Source of the DNA: Eucommia ulmoides
Lineage: Eukaryota; Streptophyta; Magnoliopsida; Garryales; Eucommiaceae
Direction of reading: 5' to 3'
DNA length: 64,000 nt
NCBI GenBank assembly: GCA_016647705.1
Contig: CM028328.1
Span: forward strand, 42,539,429-42,603,428
Below, piece after piece: positions 12,214 to 24,966 of this stretch. The notes below the pieces were generated by a model that saw nothing but the letters and a program-made list of their open reading frames with translations, ran no database searches and was not told the origin of the DNA. Every line of letters starts with the position of its first letter. Positions within the stretch are counted from its first letter, which is position 1. The position numbers were made by a program, and so were the translations under genes.

Positions 12214-13596
12214 TAATTAATATAACCTAAATTAACTATACTAATATACTATTATGTTTTAAGGGAAATAATTTCCTAGGGATTAACGTGTTTATAAATA
12301 CCTGTTCGATCTCGATTTACTCACGTTTACAGTGTTCGACCTATTTGACAATCTCCGTACGTAAACTCCACTGCCACCTCTCCTGAGTGTAAGACAGGAG
12401 AATACATGACTTCGAGTCAACGAAGAAGTCCCCCTCTAACGACCCTAGGTCAAGTGAGTTTCACCCAGCATCATTGATTGCACACAATCTAACTCCTGAC
12501 CGGGTCATTGGATCGTGCGTTGTATTTACCCTATCGACAATCTCCGTTCTAAAACTCCCTCGCCACCTCTCCCGAGTGTAAGACGAGGGATATAACGCAA
12601 CTTCGTGTCAACGAAGAAGTCCCCCTAAACGTTTTAACGACCCTAGGTCGCATGAGTCTTGCCTCAACGTCATCGATTGTCCACAATCCAAACCTCGAGT
12701 GGGTTATAGAATCGTGGCATTTGTTTACCTTAATTCGAATTCGGGATTTGTCAAACCCCGTATTCTCCATGTATCTAAGTAAGCACGATAAACAAATATA
12801 TATGATAAACACAATAAAACTACGAAGAACAAACATAAACACAATACCGAAATCATCCAAACACATATTCATAAATTTATTGTTAATCCCTATACAATCC
12901 ATGTTTAACTACAACCATAATTCATTTACAATGAAAGAACGAGCTAAACATGCTCACATGATCCTAAGTTAAAGAAATAAGAAAAAGAATCGAATAACTT
13001 AGCCTCGTCCGAAGATTAGCCGCGAAGAACTGTTCAACGATCGCTTTGCCATCTTCTTCCACCTCAGGATGTGAGCTCTCCTTCTAAAACTACTCTATCT
13101 ACCCTTAGATATATTCTAAGGGGCTCAAAATGCCAAGAGAGGCTGGAGAGAGGGGAGGAGAAGGGATATATATAGCCAAAATATCTTAAAATATTGAATA
13201 AATATCTTTAGTCTATGCAGACGTCATCGCCTAGGTGGTGGGTATGTCGGTTGGTTGATCACCGCGGCGGTGAGAACAGCGGTGGATTTGGATGACATTC
13301 TGTAGTTTCACCACCTAGGTGGTGAGTGTCCAGCAAGAATAGGTTAGTCTCTCCATCTTCACTGCCGCAGCGATGGCCTTCTTTCACAATTTTGCCTCCT
13401 TGCTTGTTTTCCCACTGTTCTTCGACCGTTTTTGGTTCGATCTCATCGTTTTTGCTTCAGTTCATATCTTTTTGCCCCACACACCTGATTTATACAAAAA
13501 GTATAAAAACTAATTAAAACATAATAAAATACTATATAAACACTTGAAAACTAACTTAATTCGGTTTGGAAATATGTAGGTAGATCACACCTATCA
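12214..13596 (-). repeat. Truncated Athila-like LTR, same family as element A
   Basis: It matches the LTR of element A from about position 888 onward and ends with the intact LTR start (plus-strand CACACCTATCA at 13596). About 190 bp of the U5 end are missing. Palindrome relics (CCTAGGTGG forms, about 13220-13325) and a TATATATA motif near 13165 are visible. It sits in the last 32 bp of the second copia element's 5' LTR. No left target duplication is visible because the left side is a deletion junction. Confidence 0.85.
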
Positions 13597-13699
13597 ACCC
13601 CCTTCTTGTGTAACTCACTGGGCCAACAATTGGCATTGGAGTTGGTTTTAGCTCAATAGGCTTAAAATCCTAGCTAAACACCATCACATAGAGTGCACT

Positions 13700-14640
13700 A
13701 ATCATGATATTGTATGTACTATTATAGAGTCTCCCATTTCTTCTAATAGTCAGGATCCTCTGAGTGAGAATGATAAATTTGGTGATATTGAGGTTGCAGA
13801 TAAGGCTATTGAGACGCTAATTGCCCTTACCCTTACTTATGTTTTGGAAAAGTGAATTTAAAACTCGGGCAAAAGATTACAATTCTGGAAAATAAAAATT
13901 TAGTACTACTAAGTCTGTTAAGAAGAAGAATTAAGACAAATATTTTGAAATTGTTGAATTTATAAATGCTTTAACTGAAACTTGTAAGTTGCTTGAAAAA
14001 ATTGATTCTCTTGAAGAATAGAACAAAGTTTTGAAAACTAATATTTGTGATTTTCATCAAAAATTATTTTAGAAAGAAAAATCTTAAGACGTTAAATGAG
14101 GCCTTGAGCATTGAGTTGGAGAATGCAAGGTATGAGCTTGATAGAGCTCGTGTGAAAATTTATTCCGTTGAAAATGAATGCAAAATTTTTAAGAATGATC
14201 TTGAATTTATGTATAAGAAGAATTTTGGTTTATAGGTGAACGTTAGTTCATTGGAGCGATCACTTGAAAAGACTCAAAAGGAGCGTAATGATGTAGTGGA
14301 TAAATTCAAAGATATTGAGAGAACTAAACTTATTGAAAAACCAATAGTTGCTAAAGCACCTCCTCAAAATCACCTACAATATCATGCTCCCATACGAAAT
14401 ACTGATTATCTGAATAAACGTATTAACAATGCTAAATGTTCTTATTGTGGAAAACATGGTTATTTTGCGAAAGTTTGTTATTTGTTGCATGGTTATCCTA
14501 TCGAATCCAGAAATAACTGGATACCATAGAGAGAAAATTTTTATGCAGGTACTAATCGGAGATTCAACCAATCAAAAGGATACAATGAATACTACATGCC
14601 AAGAAAGGAGTCCAGATTCAATGCACCAATGAGAAAGAAT
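13700..14640 (+). pseudogene. Copia gag relic with zinc knuckle
   Basis: Broken frames rich in Lys, Glu, Asn and Leu suggest coiled-coil gag (for example LNEALSIELENARYELDRARVK within 14090-14160). A zinc-knuckle segment lies at 14437-14478, CSYCGKHGYFAKVC. This is the retroviral-type CX2CX4HX4C pattern with Tyr in place of the expected His. The knuckle would bind RNA during packaging. At least three stops or frameshifts interrupt the region. Confidence 0.7.
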
Positions 14641-15178
14641 TAGTATATGCTAAATTGAAAGTTCAAAAAGTAGCAAGTTCGATACATGAAATCAACTGAT
14701 ACTTATCATCAACAAATGGTGAGAAACCAATACCAAAGAAGGACAATGTATAAAGCGGTAACAAAGCAAAATGAAGAAAAATAGGTCAAAGAACCATACA
14801 AAAGCAAGAAAATTATCACTGAATCAATCTAGAATGAGCTAATGCAAGAAAGGAAGAAATCAAAGTGACAAATCAAGCAAAAAAAACATAGTGGATTCAA
14901 AGGAAAACAAGCTTGAAATTAACAATCCACTAAAGGAACACGCACCAATTTCTCCCAAGGACGATACAAGTATGTCAAATTTTCTAAAATTCAAATATGT
15001 TAATTTTGTTAGCGAGACCGATGCTTCATATTTCTTAAATTAGATATCTATAATATGTGTGTGTGAGTGCGTGTGTGTGAAAATATTTTAAATAATATGC
15101 GTGGATTAAAATAAGAGATAAAAATTAAGTTAGTTTATCAAATAGGGCAAATGTGCACAAAAGGACAAAAGAGTCCTA
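14641..15178 (+). other. Spacer between gag relic and extra gene
   Basis: AT-rich with short GT repeats near 15055-15080. No pol domain is recognisable; pol would normally lie here, so this marks the deletion. Confidence 0.5.
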
Positions 15179-15262
15179 TCGGTCAACCGACAAGAACAGA
15201 GTTTGCAATACACAGACTCGGCCTTAATCGGTTAATTGACCAAGAACAGTCAGTCAACCGAC
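15179..15262 (+). promoter_or_regulatory. Palindrome cluster upstream of the second extra gene
   Basis: Three interrupted palindromes: TCGGTCAACCGA at 15179-15190, AATCGGTTAATTGACCAA near 15227-15244, and CAGTCAGTCAACCGACTA near 15247-15264. The same motif family is repeated about ten times in this element's own LTR (about 17915-18315). It differs from the AGTAGTCGACTACT core of the first copia element. Confidence 0.55.
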
Positions 15263-15599
15263 TATTACGGGCTTTAATATCCCTAGCCCATTCATTTTAT
15301 CCCCATTTCATTTTGAAACCTTCTTTCTCTAAAACCCGTCATCTCCCTAGAGTTTTTCCTCTCAAATCTTTAAGAAATCCTCATATTTTGACTTGGAATA
15401 GAAGAGTGAGAGCTTGGATCTATCATTTGGGAGTTAAAATCTTCATCATAAGGTTGGTTTTTTTATCTCACTCTAGGGTTTCGGTAGATCTATTTCTTCT
15501 TGTTAGATTTTTTGAGTTTTAAATCAGTTATTGAACTCTCTATTGAAAGAAAGTGCTGAGAGTCAAAAGACCTTGCCCGGGAAAACCTAAATATGGCAA

Positions 15600-16855
15600 T
15601 GTTCATTTTACGAACAAGGAGGCTGAATTAAATTCAAAAATCGAAAGGTCATTTGTTGTAAACCCATAAGTTTAATGGATTAAAGAAGAAAAATATTGAT
15701 CTTGAGAAGTATGTTAGGAACTTGGGTTGGACCGATTTTGTTACCCAGAGTAATGAATGGATGCCCCTTTGGGTAAGAATGTTTTATAGTAATCTTACAC
15801 TTAGAAATGAACAAATAAGGCCATTTATGAAAGAGGTTGAAATTAAATTCGATAAGGCAAAACTTAGAAACATTTTGAATTTAGACAGAGAAGATGTTTT
15901 CCCTATCATATCCTTTACTTGATTGCAACAAATATTAGGAGACGTGAGATTGCTTAAACGTTTGGGTTGGATAAGGATAGAGCAGAACTGCTATTGCTTG
16001 AGCACCATCTCATTCATTCGATGATTACATATACAATTGTGCCTAGAGGAGGGAGTTATGTGAATGTTAATGATTTTGATTTATACTTCCTAAATGAAAT
16101 TGGGAAGAAAACTTGATTTAGCTCACATTATGATGGAACACATGAGGTATCATTTAAAAAAACCCTCTAGAGTGCTACCCTATGCAGATGCGCTTCAAAG
16201 AGTATTCGATTTCTTCGGAATTAAAAGAAACCCTGAAGAAATTTACTTTTTCACGGTGACCTTGGCAAGGATAAATGTTAGTAATTATATTTTAATGGGG
16301 TATGAATTCAAGAGAAGTAGGTGGGTGAGAAAGAAAAGTGAAGAGAGACAAAGAATGATGGTGGTGGAAGAAGAAGAAGAAGATGAAGAGTTAAGCTCAA
16401 ATCAGAAAATGGACATGCTTCGGAATCAAGGTGATGATCTCCAGCAATATACAGAGATGCTGGATTGCCGAATGTCCGGAGTTGAAAATAACATGGTTGT
16501 GATGAAAGTGTCCATGGATAGCGTATACAAGAGGATTACTGAGACCATGGAAGCTAGATTTAGGTGGGTCACAAGCAGTATGGAACATATGTTCCAATTC
16601 ATACAGAGCTCGCAGTTTGACAGCCAATAGTTGTTCAGCGCCCAACAACAGTATAGTGGGCACACTACCTTTAGAGCTTAGCAGTCTTTTAGAGGACCTA
16701 CTGTAATAGGGTCATCAGGTGCAGGACCATCTATGCCCTATTATCAACAAATGTCCTCAAGCTCAAGTGTTCAGCCTGGTACTTAGTATCCACAGCAGCT
16801 GGCTATAAGTCTGCTGGGACCGTACTATCCATTCATGGGACAGGGTCCTTATTAG
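15600..16855 (+). pseudogene. Decayed second copy of the copia extra gene
   Basis: Homologous throughout to the frame at 7367-8647: GWTDFV, LWVRMFYSNL, VEIKFDKAKLRNILNL, then after a frameshift near 16100 LPYADALQRVFDFFGI, ILMGYEFKRSRWVRK, an acidic EEEEEDEE hinge, and a Met-spaced heptad tail. After the stop at 16628-16630 the same frame continues to 16855 as a Gln/Ser/Pro/Gly-rich tail. It is interrupted only by TAG codons where CAG is likely, which is typical of cytosine decay. The shared layout of globular domain, acid hinge and coiled coil indicates one protein family. Start unclear, near 15600. Confidence 0.7.
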
Positions 16856-17509
16856 TTTTTATGGTTTATCATTCTCAGTTTGGTTATGTAATTTGAACTT
16901 GTCTCACTGTGGCACTTTGGTCTATAATAGTTAAATCTAGGATTTATAGTACTTGTTCTAGATAGACTAAGTGATAGTTAGCTTATTGTGGTTTGTCTAA
17001 ACATGGTCCTTAATGCTTAATATTTATTTCTTATGATGATCTACATATATTCTAGTGTTTGAAAATGATTTTTATCCTTATTATTGAAAATCAATTTTTT
17101 TTTTTTTAAGAAAAATCATTTTTATCAAGAAATTTATAAAGGGGGTTAAAAGAAATCTTTGTTTTATTTCTCCATCCCCACTTTTTTAGATGACAAAGAG
17201 GGATAAATGGTTTGATGTTTAAACGAGTTAGATAATGTTTAGGAATTTGTTTGCCTAAGCATTGCATTGATTAATGAGAGATCTAAGTTGAATTGGTGAT
17301 ATTGAGCTTTATTGAATATTGTTATTGCTATATTGATTTTTGGGCGTATGTTGAATATATGTTGAATTATTTCAATTTGTCTTCATGATTATGCTTATAT
17401 GAGTTAAGTACCTGTCCTCGGATTTAAGGGGAGTGTGGTTACATTTTTTTTTTTTTTTTTGTTTGAAGAAAACATCAAAGTTAATTGTCATCATAAAAAA
17501 ATGGGAGAT
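16856..17509 (+). other. 3' untranslated region of the second copia element
   Basis: Non-coding, with purine tracts near 17192 (GACAAAGAGGGATAAAT), 17425 (TTTAAGGGGAGTG) and 17495-17509 (AAAAAAATGGGAGAT). The last is directly against the LTR. There are two poly(T) runs near 17095 and 17445. Confidence 0.55.
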
Positions 17510-19843
17510 TGTTGATCCCTAGGTTTTTATGGCAATTAAGTGTTGAAGTTTTTGGTGAAACTAATATGTTTGTTGAGTGTTTCAGAGAAAGAGTTCCATT
17601 TATTAATTGTGTTGAAGATATCATGAAGAAAATGTTAAGGGTGGAAAGATGGACAAAGTGAGGAAATAAAGAGTGTTGAAGACATTGAAGAAATTAGGTG
17701 AAAACAACTCAATACTCTTATACTCTTAATGCATCCCGAATTAGGAACACACACAACACTATCAAATTAATTATCTTTTGTGCATGGAAATGATAGAGTT
17801 TAGGTTCCTAATTATTTATTTATTGTGTGCTCCTTATGTGAAATTGAAAATGATAATTCACCTAATTAAAAATAAGGATTAAAGTATAAAAAGTTAAAGT
17901 TTAGGGTCAATTTAGTCAACCGAAAAAAGCAATCGGTTAATTAAATCATGGGTTTTGGAGTAGAAATGATATAGGAAATGACTGTCCAGCATTAATTGGT
18001 CAACTGATCAGAAGAGATCAGTCAATCGTTTGAACTAGTGAGGTTTTCGGAGCAAAATGTGAATTTATTGAAGCAATCGATTAACTTACTAAAGGTGATC
18101 GGTCAACCGATTAGCTTAAGGGTTTAAAAGTGGAAGTCTCTGAACCAATCGATCAACTGACTGTGCTAGAGCTTGGCAGGGAAAACTCCCTGAACCAATC
18201 GGTCAACTGACCGAAGGAGGATCGATCAATTGATTAGCTGTTTTGATTAGCTTGGTTTCTACGTCGTATCAATCGGTCAACTAACTGCTAGGGATTGGTC
18301 AACTGACTGTTTTGGTTGAGATTTCGAGGAACTTGTTATTTCGGTCCAAAACTAGCCTTTTTTTATAATTCCAAGGAAGAATTTTGGGGGATCTGATCTA
18401 ATTGAAGATATGGTACATATATTTTGATATCCCTATTGATTTGGTCCACATAATTAATTATTCTCTCAATTTAAGTAGTTAAATACTTTCTATCTTTACG
18501 ATTGATAATTGAGAAATATTTTATGGACTTATTTGAAAGTTTTTAAAGTTTTTTTAATTAAATTAAACCAGAATTGAATGATTATGTTATATGGGGTCTA
18601 AGAATGTCTTTTAGAGGCATATCTTTTGAAAAGTAGTTGTTGGAGGGCTTGATATCAATCTATATATATAGAGCTGCGCAAATTAGATGAAATATATCAT
18701 AAAAAAAATAAATCAATTCCTATGCTTTTCTAAGAGTTATCATACTGTTGACATTTTTTGAGAGAGATTTTGTGCTAAAGTTCTTGATCTAAAGTGCTGA
18801 TTGATTTGGCGTCACCGACTTGAACTATCTTGCGATTCTATTTTTATTCTTCGGTGTTTTCCTAGTGAGATCTTTGCAAGTGATTATACTTTATTTTGGT
18901 TTCATATTATTATTGATTGCTTGGATTTAAGATTGTTAGAAAATCATTTTCAAATTTAAAAGTCTAAAAAATATTTTTAAAAGTATTTTATGTGTATATT
19001 TGATTACGTGCTTTAATTTGTGCTACCCACACTTATTTATTAATCAGATATTAATTTGCTTCACATGGAACCATATATTAATTAGTAAATTTCGGGACAT
19101 TAACCGAGTATAACTGTATTGAGGTGGTAGAAGCTCCTTATAGTCTCATTATTTTATTTTTGTATTTGTGAGTTTGAGTGGATTAGACACAATTGGGTTA
19201 GTGTTTTATCAGGGTAGCTAGATTTTAATCTTTTTCCTTGAAAAATATTGAGGTTTGATCTTTATTGTAAGTATAAAAAGGTTAGGTTATTCATTCTCTT
19301 AAAAAGAACTAGGTTTTTATTCTCCCTGAAATTGAATTAATTTGAGTGAATTGTAAATGTTCTATCTTTACCTGGGAAAATGATACTTGTGAGAGTTGTG
19401 AGGTTTTGATTCTTCTTATAAAAGAATTAGGTTAGTCTTTAGCTTGGTAAAAAGATAAGGTTCTTCCTTAACTTGGGGAAAGAGAAATTGTAAAGGTTGA
19501 TTCTGAGTTTGGGAAAAGAATTGTTGTAAGGGTTTGGTTCCTATCGTTAAAGAAATCATTAGTTTAGAGGTTGCGAATCTCTGTGGAGCTTAGGGGACTG
19601 GATTAGGCAAGACTAGCTTGCTGAACCATGATATATCTTGGTGTGCTGCATCATTTTTTTTTTATATATTTTGTGTGGGTTATGCACCTAGAATTAAACA
19701 CTTATCTGCTGTGTAACAAATATGATAATTTATTTAGGAAAAAATGATTATTTGATAATTAAGTGTTGAAAGAAGGACTTATTTGTTTAAATTTTTATAA
19801 CTACCCAATTCACCCCCCTCTTGGATAGCTCACTGAGCAAACA
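17510..19843 (+). repeat. 3' LTR of the second copia element
   Basis: 2334 bp from TGTTGATCCCTAGG to CTGAGCAAACA. The 3' block AATTCACCCCCCTCTTGGAT is shared with other copia LTRs here, and the last bases match the 5' LTR tail at 13597-13628. A TATA-like TATATATATAGAG lies near 18661-18673. A motif array occupies 17915-18315. Confidence 0.85.
17915..18315 (+). promoter_or_regulatory. Array of about ten imperfect palindromes in copia U3
   Basis: Repeated variants around AATCGGTCAACTGACTG and GATCGGTCAACCGATTAG, spaced 20-60 bp, beginning about 400 bp into the LTR and ending about 350 bp before the TATA-like box. Related motifs precede the extra gene of the same element at 15179-15262. Confidence 0.6.
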
Positions 19844-21726
19844 CTATCTACATGATTCTATTATGCACAAATATAATACATGAAATTTAACACAAGATCA
19901 AGGGATGTTCAAGACACATACCTTGTTTAGGGTAGTGGTCTTTCGCTAAACAAGTAACCTTCTTATCCTTTTAGGTCTTATTGGTTATAACTCAATCAGT
20001 GACTGCCAACGTATTGAGTTCTTGCTCCAAGAACCTCAAGAACACCCCTCAAGATCAAATTTTAGCAGAATAACGGTGTGTTATTCAAGAGAATTTCTTG
20101 ATAAGCCTAGTACCTGAGAGCTTGGCTCTTGTTTAGGGAGAGAATCTAGGCATTCAAGACTAGAAAAAAAATGAAAGCAGGGACCCTATATTTATAGGCC
20201 AAGGGCCTACACATAGATGAATGTGCATGCCATGTTAGGCCCTTCCTTAGGGTCTATTTGATCTAGGGGACTTGATCTCTTGTTTTGTCTTTGATTAGCT
20301 TTGGAAGAATTTGGAGTGCAAGGAAAGATCCTCAAATATTTGTTAATCATTAACAAATCTTTTCCTAGATTTGGTAATGATTAGACATCATTAGTAGTGA
20401 TTGGCAATTATTATTAATCATTACACTACCTTAAATCTTATTAGTTGCACATGGGTGCATTAATGGCTAGATGTGACACTTTTAGTTTAGTTTAGGGGCT
20501 AAATACTGGCTAATTTCACTATTTTGATTTAGTTGTCATCAATGCTTTCTTGGTGTAATGTATGTAGTCTAGATGAGTCACTTGGCATTTAATGAACTAT
20601 GATGACTCATTACTTGGTGAGCACACAATCGGTTAGTTTTGGATTGAATTGGGTTAGTTTTCCTTGTAACTGTCGGTTGGATTTCAAGATTCCTAGTTAA
20701 CCCTAAGATATTTTGACAAAATATTTAGATTCAATGCATCCATCCATTCCATGTCATCCCTAAGCAATTAATTCTTCATGATATGTGCATTTAATTATCA
20801 TTAAATGCTTGGGTTAGGTGGCAAACCAGTTCAATTTGGTTTCGATAACCAGTAGTCATATTTCAAGGTTTTCTGTTAACTCTAAGATATTTTGATCAAA
20901 ATATCTTGATACCTTAAATGTGGCCTACCCATATCATCTCAAGAATTTAATGCATGAGTGGATGGGCATTTAATGCATATTAAATGCATAACTTGGGGGC
21001 CGAACCAAATCGATTTAGTTTTGATAACTGTTGGTCACATCCTAAGTGTCTTGGTTTTATTCCTTAGATATTTGTGGAGATAATGTCTAGGGTTTTCCGG
21101 GTCATTTCAAGGATCCCTTTTGGTCCTTTTAATGAAGGGTAGGCCATTGATTCATTGGGACTAGGGTGGTTTGTCAAAACAAACTTGGATTGGTGTAATT
21201 CCAAACCAAGCCCAAGTCCTTAATCACGTTGGTGATTTAGGGCTTGTCATAACATTTCCCAGTCTTCATCAATGCCTCTTGGATTATTATTATTTTTATA
21301 GTATTTTATGTAGTATGCATCAATGAAACAAATATTTTTGGTGTTAAACCGACAAAATTCAGTGATAGTAAATGTTTTAAAGTCCTGGTACATAACTGAG
21401 ATAATTGTTTGAAATATCCAATAATTAAAGGGTAGTAGCTAATTTTTATTCATACTAAAGGCGATTTAATGAAAAATCAACCTTTAATAAAGTTAATTTA
21501 GACCCCATTAAATTATAGGATTTTTTAGGTTGACCCGGAATTTTTATTTAGCTAAATTCAGCTAAATTTAACAGTTTTTGTGTTTTCTCATGTTTTTTGG
21601 TATTTTTCTATATTATACTGTGTGATATAAGGTAGAAACTAATTTTGTTTAAATCTAAGTTTAAAGTATGTTAGAACTTGTACTTAAATTGACACTGATT
21701 GGGCGAGACAAAATGCGGTGTCTACA
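19844..21726 (-). repeat. Probable LTR (3') of a gypsy element, perhaps Tat type, minus strand
   Basis: The right boundary is clear: plus-strand GCGGTGTCTACA at 21726 is an LTR start TGTAGACACCGC on the minus strand. It is directly preceded in element sense by a polypurine tract (AAAAAGGGGTAGT, complement 21727-21740). The left boundary is unknown; the second copia element probably inserted in it. No coding frame is seen. Confidence 0.6.
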
Positions 21727-21952
21727 ACTACCCCTTTTTGTCGTGCGAGTTTACTCACAAGGACAAAAAAGGAGACACGAACATTTTGTTCCATTAGACA
21801 TAAAATAAAAAGACAATTATTTAAATTAACTAAGTAAAGTTAGGAACATTTGACAATGTTGTCTTTACCCTACAAGAGTGGTAAAGGGTATCCTAAAGGA
21901 CGGATTCATGCCTAATCCTTAAGGAAATATGGCTAGAATGACGATCAATCAC
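21727..21952 (-). other. Internal 3' part of the minus-strand gypsy element, before the element B insertion
   Basis: Polypurine tract complement, then non-coding sequence. It continues at 27513 after element B; the 5-bp duplication ATCAC (21948-21952 and 27513-27517) proves continuity. Confidence 0.65.
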
Positions 21953-23403
21953 TGGTAGCGCGTAGATACATCTCTACTTTCACCACAAATGTACGGGTCA
22001 AGTTTTAGTATAGATTGAGAAGAGTAAGGGTTGTTGTATCCACAGGGATTGGTTGAGATTATCGTCGAGTACCACAATTATCATAACCTCACTTTATTTA
22101 GGCGATAAAAATGATTTATAATTAATTAATAGTAAACTAAAATACTAATTTATCTAATTATACTATAATACCATATTGAGACGTTTAGGGGAATGTATTA
22201 TCTAGGGATTAACTTCATTTACTTAAATGTGTTTGATCTCGTTTAGTTATCAATAATGGTATTTAACCTATCCGACAATCTCTGTATCATAAACTCATTC
22301 ACTCGCTCTCCCGAGTGACAAGTGAACGAATATGTGACTTCGCGTTAACGCCGAAGTCCCCCTCTGGCAATTTTTAGAACACATACTCACATGAGTCTTG
22401 CCCTAACATCATAGATTGCACACTTTCTAACTTCCTCCCGGGTTATTAGATTGTCGCGTTGTGTTTAAACCCTAGTCCGAATTCGGGGTTACCTCTCCCG
22501 AGTGCCAAATCTCAATTTCTAATATATCTAAATAAGCATATAATGGAAATATAAGAACAGTAAACACAATCGAATAGCGAAGAACAACCATTAAAGAAAC
22601 ACAATTCAAACAAACCACATATTCGTAAATTATATTAATCTCTAGACAATATCCGTTTTGCTAACGGCCATAACTGTATATATAATGATAAATGAGCTAA
22701 ACATGCTCAAATTAACTACCAAAGTTAAGAAAATAGAGAAAGAAACGAAGGAACTTAGCCGTATTCCGAAGATCCGCCGCTAAAACCGCTTCGAGAGAGT
22801 TTCAACTTCTTCGCTTTGTGTTCTTTTCCTTTGAATTTGGTTGAACACTCCCCAAAATCCCTCTCTATCTATTCTAAGTGTCTAAGAGCTCTAAAGGCTG
22901 AATGATGGAGGATAAGAGAGGATAAGGTGGGAACAAAATATCTAAAATTGTACTTTACAACTGCAGGGGTCACCGCTGCAGCGGTGGAGTTCACCGCTTC
23001 GACGGTGGGCATGTCGGCAAGGTCACCGCTATGGTGGTGGCTTATCGCTGCGGCGGTAGAATAGTAGGCAAATTATCTGGACTTTCACCGCTGCAGCAGT
23101 GGCCTAACTGCTACGGCGGTGAGATTTTTGCATTCAAGCATTTTCACCGCCGTGGCAGTGGTTTCACCGCTACAGCAGTGGTGCAGGCTTTTGAATAATG
23201 TCTTTTTGCGAATTTTTCCACTGTTCTTCCACCGACTTGCTCCGATTAGCATGATTTTCAATTGTTTTAGCTTATTTTCACCCCCAAACACCTGATTAAT
23301 ACAAAAACACATAGAAACGTATTAAAATATAATAAAACATAACAACAATACTTGAAAACTACCAAAATCGGCTTGGAAATATATAGCTAAATTACACCTA
23401 TCA
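21953..23403 (-). repeat. 3' LTR of element B
   Basis: 1451 bp; pairs with 26126-27512. The palindrome array here is fuller than in the partner LTR, which has lost about half of it. Confidence 0.9.
22970..23190 (-). promoter_or_regulatory. Palindrome array in U3 of element B LTR
   Basis: About eight imperfect copies of CACCGCTGCAGCGGTG, some with CTGCGG, CTATGG or CTTCGA centres, spaced 25-40 bp. The position in the LTR equals that of the CCTAGG array in element A. Confidence 0.55.
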
Positions 23404-24966
23404 AATACCCCCAAACTTAGAATTTTGCTAGTTCTCAAGCAAAACACCCACTCAATACAAGAAACGATAACAACTAATTACAAAATTAAAAACTAAAAAC
23501 AATAATGTGCAAGTTTTGAATATCATCTACCGGACAAACTATTTTCCCTCATCGACCCCCAATCCTATCAAGATCAAGAATAAAATACACCATTTAGTGT
23601 TCTAGAATTTCAACATTCAATGATAGTAAGCGCTATTCTAAATCCTATCAACGTGTGTATGATAAAACTCAATTATACAACTATCCGTCGATTGGATTGG
23701 ATTATCCATTAATAAAGCTCATGACTAAAACCAAAAAGGTATAGGGAATCCCTAAGCCTGACCAGGTTCTATTATCCACTAATGTAGGCTACGCAATTCA
23801 AAAAGATCAGTAGGACTTGGTTCGGTTTTGAAAAATGGCCAAGGGTATATCGAAAATAGAAAACAGGTTAACGTCGTTAACTTAACGATACCCAAGGCAC
23901 ATGCTTGTCACTCTCACACTCGAACCCCCATAGATAATTTTGAAACAACCTTGAACATATATTTACGAACTTCGTACTTACTTGTCAAAAGAAACGGAAA
24001 ATAAAACCGTATATACATGTTTTTTTTTTCTTTTCTTTTTTCAACGAACCACACCCCCAAACTTATTCGATTATTACAATTTCACAGGTGTGGTTAAAAT
24101 GAAAGAAAAAATACAAGTGAGTACTCGAATACCAAACTAATTTAAAAGTTTACCCTAAACCCAATCGCTCACATCAAGTAACATACACGAATGCTAACTT
24201 GATTTACTCAAATTTGTGCCTTCGGTTCAGCGATATAGGTTTGGAATAAATTTAATTGGTCATGGTATTAGTTAAGTGTTCAGAATTGAAACGGCTTTCC
24301 AGCTTCGATAGGGTAACGAGGGATAAATATATAACAAAGTAAGCTTCAAAGGCTCAAGCGATCAAATGAATACCTAAATCATATCTCCCGAACTACTTCG
24401 CCTAGGATTTCACCTCGAATTTTCCCCAAATCAAGTTCTAGAATCCCTATTGTCATGAATTTGGGTGACGGATAATCGTTTTCAAATCAATTGGATAGCT
24501 ATACATTGAGTTTACGTGCTCGTGCAAGTAGGATCTACAATAACTTTTATTAAAACGATACGTCAGGTACACAGAACACACATGAATGAGCTTTATGATC
24601 AACCTCAATAAACAATCAGGGAACAGACTCATCATCGGGTAATGGCCCAGATGAAGTATAAACTCAACACAAAACAACAACTAACCTAAACAAACTAATC
24701 CTAAACAAACATGCATATATAGAAAACAATAAAACATAACTAACAACAATAATACATAATAAACATACTACACATCACCCCCGACTTAAAATGGGCAATG
24801 TCCACAACGACCCATCAGCGATCCCAATGACAGCATAAAGCATTATAATGAAGATGGAGGTTTAGAACACATACCTGGGAGGTGAGAGAATCTCACCTCC
24901 AAATCAAGTCGGCGGAGATAGATCTAACTTTTTTTTCCTTGGGTTGCCTCCCAAGAAGTGCCTGAT

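Larger units (their letters stand above)
13597..19843 (+). mobile_element. Second copia element: gag relic, no pol, extra gene, 3' LTR
   Basis: The order is a 32-bp 5' LTR tail ending GGGCCAACA (13628), a decayed tRNA-Met primer site (TGGCATTGGAG, about 13630-13641), a gag relic, then directly an extra gene, polypurine tracts and a full 3' LTR. Protease, integrase, reverse transcriptase and RNase H are absent. The LTR family is related to, but clearly different from, the first copia element. It is either a deletion derivative or a non-autonomous lineage. Confidence 0.8.

Noticed and set aside
16397-16665. 88- and 79-residue minus-strand frames
   Set aside because: Antisense shadows of the coiled-coil tail of the second extra gene.
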